A DNA stretch of 64,000 nt from Microbacterium terrisoli (GCF_030866805.1 NZ_CP133019.1:3561520-3625519), one strand, 5' to 3'; shown: positions 8,653-17,893, counted from the stretch's first letter. Numbers and translations are program-made. The notes: generated from the letters alone by a model not told the origin.

Positions 8653-8699
8653 AGCGGAACAGTCGTCCGCTACTATACGGAACATCGTTCCGCTTGTCA
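8653..8699. promoter_or_regulatory. Divergent promoter region with two TetR-type operators
   Basis: A perfect palindrome with 6-bp arms, CGGAAC-ATC-GTTCCG, lies at 8678-8692. A second inverted repeat, AGCGGA (8653-8658) and TCCGCT (8666-8671), flanks it. On the minus strand GTGACA (8699-8694) and TATAGT (8677-8672) with a 16-base spacer form a plausible promoter for the aldo/keto reductase, and the first palindrome fills its spacer. Repression by the adjacent TetR protein is inferred from this layout. Confidence 0.6.
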
Positions 8700-8713
8700 C
8701 GCGGAGAAGTCGA

Positions 8714-9322
8714 TTGAGTCAACCCATCGAGCAGCGCGTCGCGGCCCCTCGCCGCAAACGCGCCGACGCCGAGCGCAACACGGCGGCCGTACTCGACGCC
8801 GCCAAGGCGGTGTTCGCCGAGTCGGGCGTGGATGCGCCGATGCGCAAGATCGCGGCGCGGGCGGGCGTCGGGGTCGGGACCATCTACCGCAACTACCCGC
8901 ACCGCTCGGATCTGATCATCGCGGTCTTCCGCAGGGAGCTGGAAGCCACCGCCGCCGAGGCGGACCGCCTGGCGGAGCAGTTTCCGCCCGCCCAGGCGCT
9001 GCGCCTGTGGGCCGAGCGCCTCGGCCGGTTCCTCGCCACCAAGCGCGGCTTCGCGAGCGCGTTGCACTCCGGCGACCCCGCATACCGGCCGCTGCCGGAT
9101 CAGTTCCTCGGTGTGCTCGCTCCCAGAGTCCAGAACATCCTCGACGCCGGCGCGCGCGACGGCACCCTTCGCGACGACATGCGTGCCGAAGACCTCATCA
9201 CCGCCCTCGGTAGGCTCGGCGACAGCCATCCGGGAGATTCCGCCGACCGTGCGCAGCGCATGACCGGCGTGCTGCTGGACGGCCTCCTGGCGGCCCACGC
9301 TCGGCCCGAGTCATCCGCCTGA
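8714..9322 (+). CDS. TetR/AcrR family transcriptional regulator
   Basis: A 202-residue repressor with an N-terminal TetR helix-turn-helix (RNTAAVLDAAKAVFAESG, then MRKIAARAGVGVGTIYRNYPHR) and a variable ligand-binding C-terminal domain. A TTG start at 8714 is proposed: GGAGAAG lies just upstream, and the alternative ATG at 8642 would place the operators inside the coding sequence. The gene is divergent from the aldo/keto reductase, which is its likely target, and it probably also represses itself. Confidence 0.8.
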   Translation: MSQPIEQRVAAPRRKRADAERNTAAVLDAAKAVFAESGVDAPMRKIAARAGVGVGTIYRNYPHRSDLIIAVFRRELEATAAEADRLAEQFPPAQALRLWAERLGRFLATKRGFASALHSGDPAYRPLPDQFLGVLAPRVQNILDAGARDGTLRDDMRAEDLITALGRLGDSHPGDSADRAQRMTGVLLDGLLAAHARPESSA

Positions 9323-9401
9323 CGATGCCGCGGCCGCTGCCTCAGCGAGCGCCCGAGCCGGCGAATCACGCGAGCGATCCGCCGGCTGTGCACACTCGGG
9401 T

Positions 9402-10307
9402 TCAGGCCGCGTCTGCCCGCGGCACGTCGTAGCCGCCCGCGGCGATGTCTTCGAGCAGCGTCGGGTGCGTCGGCTCCCACCCGTAGCGGGCGCGCGTGAT
9501 GTCGCTGGTCGCGGAGAAGTCCTGACCGAAGAAGCGGCCGATCCAGTCGAAGTGCTCGACGGCATCCTCCGCGGCGATGGATGCCGTCGGCACGCCGAGT
9601 CGCGCCCCGACCGCCTCGGCGATCACCTTGGTCGGCACTCCCTCTTCGCCGACCGCGTGCACGACCCCGCCCGGCTCAGAGGACTCGAGCGCGAGCCTTG
9701 CGAGGTGCGCCGCGTCATCCCGATGCACGGCCGCCCACCGCGCGCTGCCGTCGCCGATGTACCCCGAGACGCCATGCTGCCGAGCGATCTGCGCGATCGT
9801 CTTGATGAAGCCGTGATCTCCGCCGGTGCCGTGCACCGTCGGCGCGAATCGCAGGCTGAGCGGACGAATCCCACGACCGGCGAGCGCGAGCACATAGCGC
9901 TCGGTGGCCTGACGAAGAACCGGCCGCTCCCCGGCATCATTCTCGGTGGCAGGCCTGCCTTGCACGAGCCCCGCGACGCCCGATGCGATCGCCAGTGTCT
10001 TGCCCGAGCCCTCGAGCGCCGATGCGATCGCCTCGACCGCCGCTTGGTTGATGGCCGACGCCGTTTCGAAGTCGTTGAAGTCGTGGGTGAAGGCGAGGTG
10101 CACGACGCCGTCTGCCGCCGACGCGGCATCCCGCAGCACGTCGGGATCGGTGAGGGAGCCGCGCACGACGTCCGCGCCGAATGACGCCATCGCCTCGGCC
10201 GACGCATCGGAGCGGGCGAGCCCGCTGACCCGGTGCCCTGCGGCGATGAGTTCGCGACTGACGGCAGAGCCGATCCAACCCGACGCGCCGGTGATGAAGT
10301 ACCGCAT
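9402..10307 (-). CDS. NAD(P)-dependent epimerase / atypical SDR
   Basis: A 301-residue Rossmann-fold protein beginning MRYFITGASGWIGSAVSREL, the GxxGxxG nucleotide-binding motif of extended or atypical short-chain dehydrogenases. Further cofactor contacts are DVVRGSLTDP and the GVVHLAFTHD segment. A classical YxxxK pair is not obvious: the segment where it is expected reads RYVLALAGRG. It may therefore be an NmrA-like or atypical member. GGAGGA precedes the ATG. It is divergent from a TetR regulator across a 19-bp perfect palindrome, which suggests substrate-inducible control. Confidence 0.82.
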   Translation of the reverse strand: MRYFITGASGWIGSAVSRELIAAGHRVSGLARSDASAEAMASFGADVVRGSLTDPDVLRDAASAADGVVHLAFTHDFNDFETASAINQAAVEAIASALEGSGKTLAIASGVAGLVQGRPATENDAGERPVLRQATERYVLALAGRGIRPLSLRFAPTVHGTGGDHGFIKTIAQIARQHGVSGYIGDGSARWAAVHRDDAAHLARLALESSEPGGVVHAVGEEGVPTKVIAEAVGARLGVPTASIAAEDAVEHFDWIGRFFGQDFSATSDITRARYGWEPTHPTLLEDIAAGGYDVPRADAA

Positions 10308-10326
10308 GATGTCCTCCTGAAATGGT

Positions 10327-10380
10327 CATGTCAGTTACTGACATGGGTACAGTAACACTGATGTCAGCATCTGTCATCAG
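10327..10380. promoter_or_regulatory. Two TetR-type operators between the SDR and TetR genes
   Basis: Operator 1 is a perfect palindrome at 10327-10345, with arms CATGTCAGT and ACTGACATG around a single central T. Operator 2 at 10358-10380 has 10-bp arms (9 of 10 paired) around CAT. Both contain the same half-site, TGTCAG or CTGACA. They lie between the divergent start codons at 10307 and 10394. Confidence 0.65.
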
Positions 10381-10393
10381 ATATCATCAGGGA

Positions 10394-10960
10394 ATGGGGA
10401 GATGGGAACCGGATGCCGCGGGGCGGCTGCGGCGTGCCGCAGCCGAGCTGTTCGGCGAGCAGGGCCTCGAGGCCACGACCGTCGCGGCGATCGCCGAGCG
10501 TGCCGGCGTCACCGAGCGCACGTTCTTCCGCTACTTCGCCGACAAGCGCGAGGTGCTGTTCAGCGACCAGGAGAAGTTCGCGGCGATCTTCATCGACGGA
10601 GTGCACAGCGCTCCGCCAGACGCCTCCGCGCTGGATGCCGTCGCCGCCGGCCTGTACGCGAGCCTTGAGCTCTTCCAGCCCGAGCGACGCGCGGATTCGC
10701 GCATCCGCAACATGGTGATCGCCGCCAATCCCGGCCTCCAGGAGCGTGAGCTGCTCAAGATGGCCGGCGTGGCCGATGGGATGGCCGCCGCACTCCGCGA
10801 TCGCGGCGTGGCGGAGCCGTCAGCCTCGATCGCGGCACGTGCGGGAATCGCGGTGCTCACCTCGGCGTTCGCCGCCTGGCTCTCCGACGGCGAGACACGC
10901 GAGCTGCCCGAACTGATCGCCGAGGGGCTCACTCAGCTGCGTGCGCTCGGTGGCGCCTGA
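10394..10960 (+). CDS. TetR family transcriptional regulator
   Basis: A 188-residue regulator. The N-terminal helix-turn-helix (RLRRAAAELFGEQGLEATTVAAIAERAGVTERTFFRYFADKREVLF, split over residues about 10-55) is canonical, and the remainder is a helical ligand-binding domain. The ATG at 10394 is used because an earlier in-frame ATG at 10322 would put the two operators inside the gene. It likely represses the divergent SDR/epimerase gene and itself. It ends 8 bases from the convergent dnaB stop. Confidence 0.82.
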   Translation: MGRWEPDAAGRLRRAAAELFGEQGLEATTVAAIAERAGVTERTFFRYFADKREVLFSDQEKFAAIFIDGVHSAPPDASALDAVAAGLYASLELFQPERRADSRIRNMVIAANPGLQERELLKMAGVADGMAAALRDRGVAEPSASIAARAGIAVLTSAFAAWLSDGETRELPELIAEGLTQLRALGGA

Positions 10961-10968
10961 GTGGGCAG

Positions 10969-12342
<1,374 letters not shown>

Positions 12343-12926
12343 GTCGTCCGTCCTCTCCTGCTGGGCCGAGCTCTTGCCACGAGCGTTGGCTGCGCGTATG
12401 TCCTCTGGCGAATCATGATCCGAGTCGGATCCCTCGCCGTCGTCGATGGATGCCGCGGCCGCCCGTGAACACAGCAGATCACAGGCCTCAGACATCCCTC
12501 CTCCACGACGGATGCCTCCCCCGGTCGAGCCAGTGACCCACGCTAGATACGACCCGCGAAGGGTGCAACTCGCCCTGTGGATAACTATGTGGAGAGATTG
12601 CGAGAAACGCCGCGAGTCCTGTGTACAGCGCCTGTGGACAACACCTGTGTAATTCGCGAATTCAGACTTTTTTCTAGCTACTGACCAGGGCTTTCAGGAT
12701 TCACACCCTGTGGATGAAACTCTACTTCAAGAGCGAGTTGAAGGTTCCCACGAATGCGGGAGTTATACACAAGTCGACGCAGACCACAAGTCCGCGCGCG
12801 CGAAGGCGGCGACATCCTGGGAATCCACTGGACAGGCACGGAGCCGAGAGGTAACGTATGCAGTCCAGGCACCCTCATCGCGCACGCATCCGTGTGCGCA
12901 GGCATTGCTTCTCGGGGGAGGTGAGC
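12343..12926. other. Gene-poor region upstream of dnaB with four DnaA-box-like sites
   Basis: No convincing gene is seen here. DnaA-box-like 9-mers occur at 12576-12584 (TGTGGATAA, the exact reverse complement of TTATCCACA), 12633-12641 (TGTGGACAA), 12709-12717 (TGTGGATGA) and 12763-12771 (TTATACACA). The stretch around 12640-12680 is AT-richer than its surroundings and includes a run of seven T. It probably holds the dnaB promoter and that of the divergent surface-protein gene at 12927. Confidence 0.6.
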
Positions 12927-14057
12927 GTGACCCTGTCACCGCTGATGCGGCGAGCGACGGTGCTCGCTGTCGCGGGCGTTGCGCTCGCGTTCGCCTGGAT
13001 CCTCGCAGCCGTCCTGTTCGGCCTCGCCGCGAATGGCGCCCACGCCGCCGATGACTCCGACGGCTCCCCCACGCACGGACTGTCGAGCCTCGTCGGGTCG
13101 GTGCTCGGCACCGTCGACGACACGGTCTCGACCGGAACCGCGAGACTGACCGCCGTCACCGACGCTGTTGACGGCACCCTGGGCTCGGTCACGGATGCCG
13201 CAACCACCACCGTCACGACCGCGCCGGTGATCGCACCCGTCGTGAAGGCCGTGACCACGATCACCAAACCCGTGCTTGCGCCGGTCGAGAAGGTCGTCAA
13301 GCCGGTCGTCCAGCCCGTCACGACAGTGATCGACAAGGGAGTCGTCACATCAGTCGTGCAGCCGGTCACCTCAACGCTGACAACGGTCGTGAAGGCTGTG
13401 GCGCCCGTCGTGTCGGCCGTGGAGCAGGTGCCCGTGGTCGGCGATGTCGTCTCGTCGCTCGATCTGAACGGCACGCTGCAGCAGACGACATCGGCGCTCG
13501 GCGACACACTCACCACCGTGACCGGAGCGGTCGACCACGTCGCCTCCGGCACAGCTGCAACGGTGACCGAGCCCGTTTCCACCCTTCCCGGCGGCTCGAT
13601 CCTGCAGCCGGCACAGCCGCCCGCTGGAGGCGTCGGCGGGCCCGGTCTCCCGTCAGTGGGCATCCTGCCCGGCCAACTCGGCTCCGGCACCGCCGCGCCT
13701 GGCGCGAGCACCGTCGGATTCGCTGCGATCGCGGCGGTTGCAGCATCCACTGAAACGGCGACGGCTGCGTGGTTCCACGCGGTGACGGCCGTCAGCGCCG
13801 TGGGTGCGGCGCTTGTTCCGCGCACGGGCCCGGGAACGGCATCCTTCCCGCCCGTCACCGGGGACTCTTTCGGCCTCGGGGCATGTGCTCCGGCCGGTTC
13901 CTGTCTGTCTGGCTCCGGTGGTTTCGGAGCCGGCGTCGCGGCTGTGATGGCCGTCGGCTTCCTCTTCGCGCACCGTGCCTGGACGCGCAGCGGACGACTC
14001 GACGATGCCCATTCACCGGTCGCGCCGACCTACGCCACCGACGTCTCTCCTGACTGA
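12927..14057 (+). CDS. Exported hydrophobic Val/Thr/Pro-rich surface protein, unknown function
   Basis: A 376-residue protein not recognised by family. Residues about 8-40 form a signal peptide or anchor ending AANGAHAADD. Residues about 60-200 are low-complexity tandem segments of the type VVKPVVQPVTTVIDKG, rich in V, T, P and K with roughly even spacing. A Gly/Pro-rich linker follows, and a hydrophobic segment (GFGAGVAAVMAVGFLFAHRAW) near residue 340 ends in basic residues. The GTG start at 12927 is preferred because GGGGGAGGTGAG lies just upstream. It is followed 86 bases later by the chaplin-like gene, so the two probably contribute to the same cell surface layer; that is inference from proximity and composition. 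Confidence 0.65.
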   Translation: MTLSPLMRRATVLAVAGVALAFAWILAAVLFGLAANGAHAADDSDGSPTHGLSSLVGSVLGTVDDTVSTGTARLTAVTDAVDGTLGSVTDAATTTVTTAPVIAPVVKAVTTITKPVLAPVEKVVKPVVQPVTTVIDKGVVTSVVQPVTSTLTTVVKAVAPVVSAVEQVPVVGDVVSSLDLNGTLQQTTSALGDTLTTVTGAVDHVASGTAATVTEPVSTLPGGSILQPAQPPAGGVGGPGLPSVGILPGQLGSGTAAPGASTVGFAAIAAVAASTETATAAWFHAVTAVSAVGAALVPRTGPGTASFPPVTGDSFGLGACAPAGSCLSGSGGFGAGVAAVMAVGFLFAHRAWTRSGRLDDAHSPVAPTYATDVSPD

Positions 14058-14143
14058 TCGCTGAACCTGCCGCCCCGTTGCGGCCATGGTTCCCGCGCGC
14101 CTTCGCCCGCGGTCGATTCGATCAGTCCAGGAAGGACTTTCTC

Positions 14144-15775
14144 ATGAATACGTTTGTCAAGCGCGCCCTGTTGGGCACGCTTCTTGCCGGGGGCATCACG
14201 CTCGCCGGCAGCATGGCCGCCAATGCGGCCGAGACGACGGGGGACGGCGGAATTCTGTCGGGAACCCAAAGCGTCATCTCACTCAACGCTCCCGTGAGCG
14301 TCGTCGGCAACGCCATCTCGGCGATCGGCGACACCCTCGCGGGAACGACTGACGCCGCGCCGGCCACACAGCCGGCCGATACGACGTCTGCAACTCCGTC
14401 TGCGACCACGTCCGGCCAGGAGGGCACCGGCTCGGGGTCGCAGGCGGCCATCACCGTCCGCGCGCCGATCACCGTGACCGGCACTGCGGTTTCGCTGATC
14501 GGCGATCCCACCGCCGAGAACTCGGGTTCGTCGACCACCGCACCGGCCCCGGCGCCGGCACCGGCACCGGTCGCCGTCTCGACGTCGGGTGCAGACGGTG
14601 TGCTCTCGGGCACGCAGGCGCCGATCGGCATCGATGCGCCCGTCACCGTGAGCGGCAATGCGATTTCGCTCTTCGGCGACAGCCAATCGGCGACGACGCA
14701 GGCACCGGCGGACACGACCGACGCGACGGCGGATGCCGCAACCGCTCCCACCGCCTCGTCGGAGGCGATCACCGACGGCACCGACGGCGTAGCCAGCGGC
14801 ACGCAGGTCGACGCGCCAGTCACCATCCCAGTGGCCGTCGACGGCAACGCCCTCTCCGCGATCGGCGACAGCCAGGCCACCGGGACGACAGGCACCACTC
14901 CGGCATCGGACACCGGCCAGCTCGGCGACGCCTTCACCGACGGCACCGACGGCCCCCTCAGCGGCACCCAGGCGCTCGCACCCATCACCGCACCCATCAC
15001 CGCCAGCGGCAACGCCCTCTCGGTGATCGGCGACAGCCAAACCACCGGGACGACAGGCACCACTCCGGCGCCAGCCGCCAGCCAGCTCGGCGACGCCTTC
15101 ACCGACGGCACCGACGGCCCCCTCAGCGGCACCCAGGCGCTCGCACCCATCACCGCACCCATCACCGCCAGCGGCAACGCCCTCGCCGTGATCGGCGACA
15201 GCCAAACCACCACCACCGGGGCGACAGGCACCACTCCGGCAGACGGGACGACGCTGGGCGGCCTTGGCGGTCTTGGCGGTCTTGGGGAGATCCTCACCTC
15301 GGGCACCGGCGGGATCCTCAGCGGCACGCAGATCGCGCTGCCGGTGAACGTCCCGATCACGATCGGCGACAACGCGATCTCGGTCATCGGTGACAGCACG
15401 ACCGTCACCGACCCCGGCGCCCCGGGCACCAACCCGGGCACGAACCCGGGCACCAACCCCGGCACCAACCCCGGCACGAACCCCGGCACGAACCCCGGCA
15501 CGAACCCGGGCACCAACCCCGGAACGAACCCGGGCACCAACCCGGGGACCAACCCGGGGACCAACCCCGGCACCAACCCGGGCACCAACCCGAGTGGACC
15601 CACCATCGAACCCGCAGCAGTGACGGACACCACACAAAACCTCGCCGCTCCGGTTTCAACGACTGGAGAGCTCGCCGAAACCGGCGGGGCACTGCCGATG
15701 GGTGCGCTCCTGGCCGGACTCGGGCTCCTCATCCTCGGAGCGCTCCCCGCACTCCGCAGGCGCCGCACGGCGTAA
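14144..15775 (+). CDS. Sortase-anchored protein with seven chaplin-like repeats
   Basis: A 543-residue surface protein. Residues 1-28 are a signal peptide (cleavage near ANA-AETT). Seven repeats of about 32 residues follow, each of the form GxxGxxSGTQ-(P/V-rich strand)-APITxxGNAxSxIGDS. This resembles the chaplin domain (QVPVHVPVNVCGNTVNVIG) that forms amyloid-like hydrophobic sheaths in Streptomyces, but every repeat lacks the chaplin cysteines. Alternating Ser/Thr/Ala-rich linkers separate them. Residues about 428-485 are a GTNP tetrapeptide repeat, probably a wall-spanning stalk. The C-terminus has LAETG (510-514), a membrane segment and RRRR, a sortase signal like the LAxTG of long chaplins. 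AGGAAGGA precedes the ATG. The ancestry assignment is by motif, without a profile search. Confidence 0.75.
   Translation: MNTFVKRALLGTLLAGGITLAGSMAANAAETTGDGGILSGTQSVISLNAPVSVVGNAISAIGDTLAGTTDAAPATQPADTTSATPSATTSGQEGTGSGSQAAITVRAPITVTGTAVSLIGDPTAENSGSSTTAPAPAPAPAPVAVSTSGADGVLSGTQAPIGIDAPVTVSGNAISLFGDSQSATTQAPADTTDATADAATAPTASSEAITDGTDGVASGTQVDAPVTIPVAVDGNALSAIGDSQATGTTGTTPASDTGQLGDAFTDGTDGPLSGTQALAPITAPITASGNALSVIGDSQTTGTTGTTPAPAASQLGDAFTDGTDGPLSGTQALAPITAPITASGNALAVIGDSQTTTTGATGTTPADGTTLGGLGGLGGLGEILTSGTGGILSGTQIALPVNVPITIGDNAISVIGDSTTVTDPGAPGTNPGTNPGTNPGTNPGTNPGTNPGTNPGTNPGTNPGTNPGTNPGTNPGTNPGTNPSGPTIEPAAVTDTTQNLAAPVSTTGELAETGGALPMGALLAGLGLLILGALPALRRRRTA
14917..15184 (+). repeat. 103-bp perfect direct repeat inside the chaplin-like gene
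   Basis: Bases 14917-15019 are repeated identically at 15082-15184, an offset of 165 bases. They encode repeats five and six, so the module has duplicated recently; the other modules have diverged in DNA sequence. Confidence 0.85.
15426..15596 (+). repeat. 12-bp tandem repeats encoding (GTNP)n
   Basis: About 14 tandem copies of a 12-base unit of the type GGCACSAACCCS encode Gly-Thr-Asn-Pro. Third positions vary between copies, so the array is under protein-level constraint but remains prone to length change. It forms the presumed wall-spanning stalk before the LAETG signal. Confidence 0.85.
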
Positions 15776-15781
15776 GGACTC

Positions 15782-15817
15782 GGGTCGCGCGCGCACATGC
15801 CTGGGCACGCGCGACCC
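15782..15817 (+). terminator. Hairpin downstream of the chaplin-like gene
   Basis: Perfect 10-bp arms, GGGTCGCGCG (15782-15791) and CGCGCGACCC (15808-15817), are separated by a 16-base loop, starting 6 bases after the stop codon. There is no T tract, which is usual for high-GC actinobacterial terminators. Confidence 0.6.
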
Positions 15818-15958
15818 GGCCTGAAGCGATTGCGGCAGATGCCGCGGGTCGTCCCAGAACACGGCCCGCGGCATCCATTGCGCCGTCTCAGTGAGACTCC
15901 CCTGCCTGGCGCCGCCCGCCAGCCCGCCAGCGCGACAGCGCGCGGCACCGACCCTCAT

Positions 15959-16017
15959 GCTGCACTTTCCTGCTGATGCGCTCCGTTTTTCCTGGCGCAT
16001 CAGCAGGAAAGTGCAGC
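15959..16017. repeat. Perfect 23-bp inverted repeat with 13-base loop
   Basis: Left arm 15959-15981 and right arm 15995-16017 are exact reverse complements, and the loop contains TTTTT. It lies between the convergent chaplin-like and rplI genes, beyond the simple terminator of each, and is longer than a terminator needs. It may be a bidirectional terminator or a small miniature-element-like repeat; copies elsewhere cannot be tested here. The rest of 15776-16159 shows no gene. Confidence 0.7.
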
Positions 16018-16110
16018 TTTCGCCCCGGGGTCCAGGCGGGTCCGGGCCGGGTCCGGGGCGGTCTCCGACCTGGGCCGGACGACGCGCACAGTCCGACCCA
16101 TGCACACGCA

Positions 16111-16142
16111 AAGGGCCGCCGACCCGAAGGTCGACGGCCCTT
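16111..16142 (-). terminator. Terminator of the rpsF-ssb-rpsR-rplI operon
   Basis: A stem of 14-base arms with one mismatch and a CGAA/TTCG tetraloop begins 17 bases after the rplI stop on the minus strand. The stem starts AAGGGCCG and closes CGGCCCTT. Confidence 0.75.
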
Positions 16143-16159
16143 GTGCAGCGGGCGCAGCC

Positions 16160-16612
16160 TTACTTGGCGGCGACGACCTGCAGCGTGATCACGGCGGTCA
16201 GTTCGTCGCGCAGACGAATCGTCGCCTCGTGCTCACCGATGGCCTTGATCGGCGCGGTGATGTGGATCTTGCGCTTGTCCAGGTCGCCCAGACCGGCGGC
16301 CTTGACCGCGTCGGCGATGTCGCCGGTCTTGACGGCGCCGAACAGACGGCCTTCGGCACCGGCCTTCATGGTCAGCTTGACCTTGTTCGACTCGAGGGCG
16401 TCCTTGAGGGCCACGGCCTCTTCGTGGTCGTGGATCGCACGGGAGTCACGGGCGGCGCGAATCGACGCCACCTGCTTCTCGCCACCGCGACTCCACGTCA
16501 CCGCGAAACCCTGGGGGATGAGGTAGTTGCGGGCGTACCCGTTCTTGACCTCGACCACGTCACCGGCGCTGCCGAGACCTGCGACCTCATTCGTGAGAAT
16601 CAGTTTTGCCAT
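16160..16612 (-). CDS. rplI: 50S ribosomal protein L9
   Basis: A 150-residue L9 starting [20 protein letters not shown]. It has the family signature for the N-terminal domain ([17 protein letters not shown]), a connecting helix, and a C-terminal domain with [16 protein letters not shown]. It is the last gene of the rpsF-ssb-rpsR-rplI operon, 11 bases after rpsR. In many actinobacteria dnaB follows rplI closely; here a 3.8-kb interval with two opposite-strand surface genes lies between them. Confidence 0.97.
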   Translation of the reverse strand: MAKLILTNEVAGLGSAGDVVEVKNGYARNYLIPQGFAVTWSRGGEKQVASIRAARDSRAIHDHEEAVALKDALESNKVKLTMKAGAEGRLFGAVKTGDIADAVKAAGLGDLDKRKIHITAPIKAIGEHEATIRLRDELTAVITLQVVAAK

Positions 16613-16623
16613 CAGGGTGCTCC

Positions 16624-16878
16624 TTAGCGGCCGGCGCCGGCGTAGGGCAGAAGGGCCATCTCGCGCGCGTTCTTGATGGCGCGGGCGATGAGGCGCTGTT
16701 CCTGCACGGAGACACCGGTGATACGACGGGCGCGGATCTTTCCGCGCTCCGAGATGAACTTGCGGAGGGTGGCGACGTCCTTGTAGTCAATGACGCCGAC
16801 ACGGATCGACTTCGCGGGAGCGGCGTTCTTCGCGCCCTTCCGCGGCTTGCGGCGGTCGCCGCTCGACTTTCCAGCCAT
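16624..16878 (-). CDS. rpsR: 30S ribosomal protein S18
   Basis: An 84-residue S18 with the conserved core [49 protein letters not shown] (about residues 30-78). It binds S6 and 16S rRNA in the platform of the small subunit. It lies in the rpsF-ssb-rpsR-rplI operon; the 128-base gap before it holds a short intergenic repeat. Confidence 0.97.
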   Translation of the reverse strand: MAGKSSGDRRKPRKGAKNAAPAKSIRVGVIDYKDVATLRKFISERGKIRARRITGVSVQEQRLIARAIKNAREMALLPYAGAGR

Positions 16879-16957
16879 GTTGTTTCCTTGTATTGATTGA
16901 GATCAGATGAGAATTCTTTGCGAGGATGCCTCGACCGGGCGCTCTGGTCGCCCTGCG

Positions 16958-17000
16958 CGTTTCGACTCGCTCGCGCTGCGCGCGGGCTCTCTCAACGAGC
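16958..17000. repeat. REP-like intergenic repeat (GTTTCGACTCGCTCGC type)
   Basis: The sequence runs CGTTTCGACTCGCTCGCGCT and ends CTCTCTCAACGAGC. This is the type of GC-rich, partly palindromic interspersed repeat commonly seen between genes in Microbacterium-like genomes, recognised here from memory of the motif. It sits between ssb and rpsR inside a translation operon. Confidence 0.45.
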
Positions 17001-17006
17001 GGCAGA

Positions 17007-17519
17007 TCAGAACGGGGTGTCGTCGCCGTAGTTGCCGGGCGTGCTCCAGGCGTCTGCGCCACCGGCACCGCCGGTCGCGCCGCCGTTCGAGGACCCGGGG
17101 GTCGCCCACGGCTCTTCGGACACCTGCTGCTGACGCTGAGCGCCACCGCCCGACGAGGCCGCGCGCGTGACCTGAGCGGTCGCGTAGCGCAGCGAGGGGC
17201 CGATCTCGTCGACCTCCAGCTCGATGGACGTGCGGTTGTTGCCCTCGCGATCCTGGTAGGAGCGCTGCTTCAGGCGACCGGATGCGATCACCCGGGAGCC
17301 CTTGGTCAGCGAGCCCGCGACGTGCTCGGCGAACTCGCGCCACACGCTCGCGCGCAGGAACAGCGCCTCGCCGTCCTTCCACTCGTTCGCCTGACGGTCG
17401 AAGGTGCGCGGCGTCGACGCGATCGTGAAGTTCGCGACGGGCAGGCCCGACTGCGTGTAGCGCAGTTCGGGGTCAGCCGTGAGGTTTCCCACGACGGTGA
17501 TGATCGTCTCGCCGGCCAT
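17007..17519 (-). CDS. ssb: Single-stranded DNA-binding protein
   Basis: A 170-residue SSB. The OB fold occupies residues 1-110 ([32 protein letters not shown], then [24 protein letters not shown]). A Gly/Gln-rich flexible tail ends in an acidic tip, DDTPF, which recruits replication and repair proteins. It lies 5 bases after rpsF, in the standard rpsF-ssb-rpsR-rplI order. Confidence 0.96.
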   Translation of the reverse strand: MAGETIITVVGNLTADPELRYTQSGLPVANFTIASTPRTFDRQANEWKDGEALFLRASVWREFAEHVAGSLTKGSRVIASGRLKQRSYQDREGNNRTSIELEVDEIGPSLRYATAQVTRAASSGGGAQRQQQVSEEPWATPGSSNGGATGGAGGADAWSTPGNYGDDTPF

Positions 17520-17524
17520 CGTCG

Positions 17525-17893
17525 TTACGCCTTCGCGCCTGCGGTCGCCTTGCGGGCGGCCTTCGCTTCGGAGCGCTGCTTCTCGGCGGCGACCTGAGCG
17601 ATCGCCTCTTCGGCGCGCAGCACCTTGGTGCGCATCACGAGCTCGTTCAGCTTGAGCTGACGGTCGAGCTCCTGCGTGGCCTCGCTGGTGGCGGTGAAGT
17701 CGACGACGGCGTAGATGCCCTCGGTCTTCTTCTGGATCTCGTACGCCAGACGGCGGCGACCCCAGATGTCGACATTCTCGATCGTTCCCTTGGCATCGGT
17801 GATGACCTTGAGGAACTTGTCCAGGTGCGTTGAAACCTGGCGCTCATCGATCTCGGGGTTCAAGATGACCATGAGTTCGTACTGGTGCGTCAC
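17525..17893 (-). CDS. rpsF: 30S ribosomal protein S6
   Basis: A 122-residue S6 with the family start [18 protein letters not shown] and the central [25 protein letters not shown] block. Translation starts at GTG 17893, preceded by a strong AAGGAGGTGGG. It is the first gene of the ribosomal/SSB operon. The roughly 135 bases upstream contain no other gene and should hold the promoter. Confidence 0.97.
   Translation of the reverse strand: MTHQYELMVILNPEIDERQVSTHLDKFLKVITDAKGTIENVDIWGRRRLAYEIQKKTEGIYAVVDFTATSEATQELDRQLKLNELVMRTKVLRAEEAIAQVAAEKQRSEAKAARKATAGAKA

Noticed and set aside
15426..15596. Regular short repeats that could suggest a CRISPR-like array
   Set aside because: Units are 12 bases, contiguous, without spacers, and encode GTNP within a long reading frame.
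14122..15948. A 608-residue Pro/Val-rich minus-strand frame with VPGLVPG repeats resembling elastin
   Set aside because: It is the antisense of the chaplin-like gene and its GTNP array, without a start signal.
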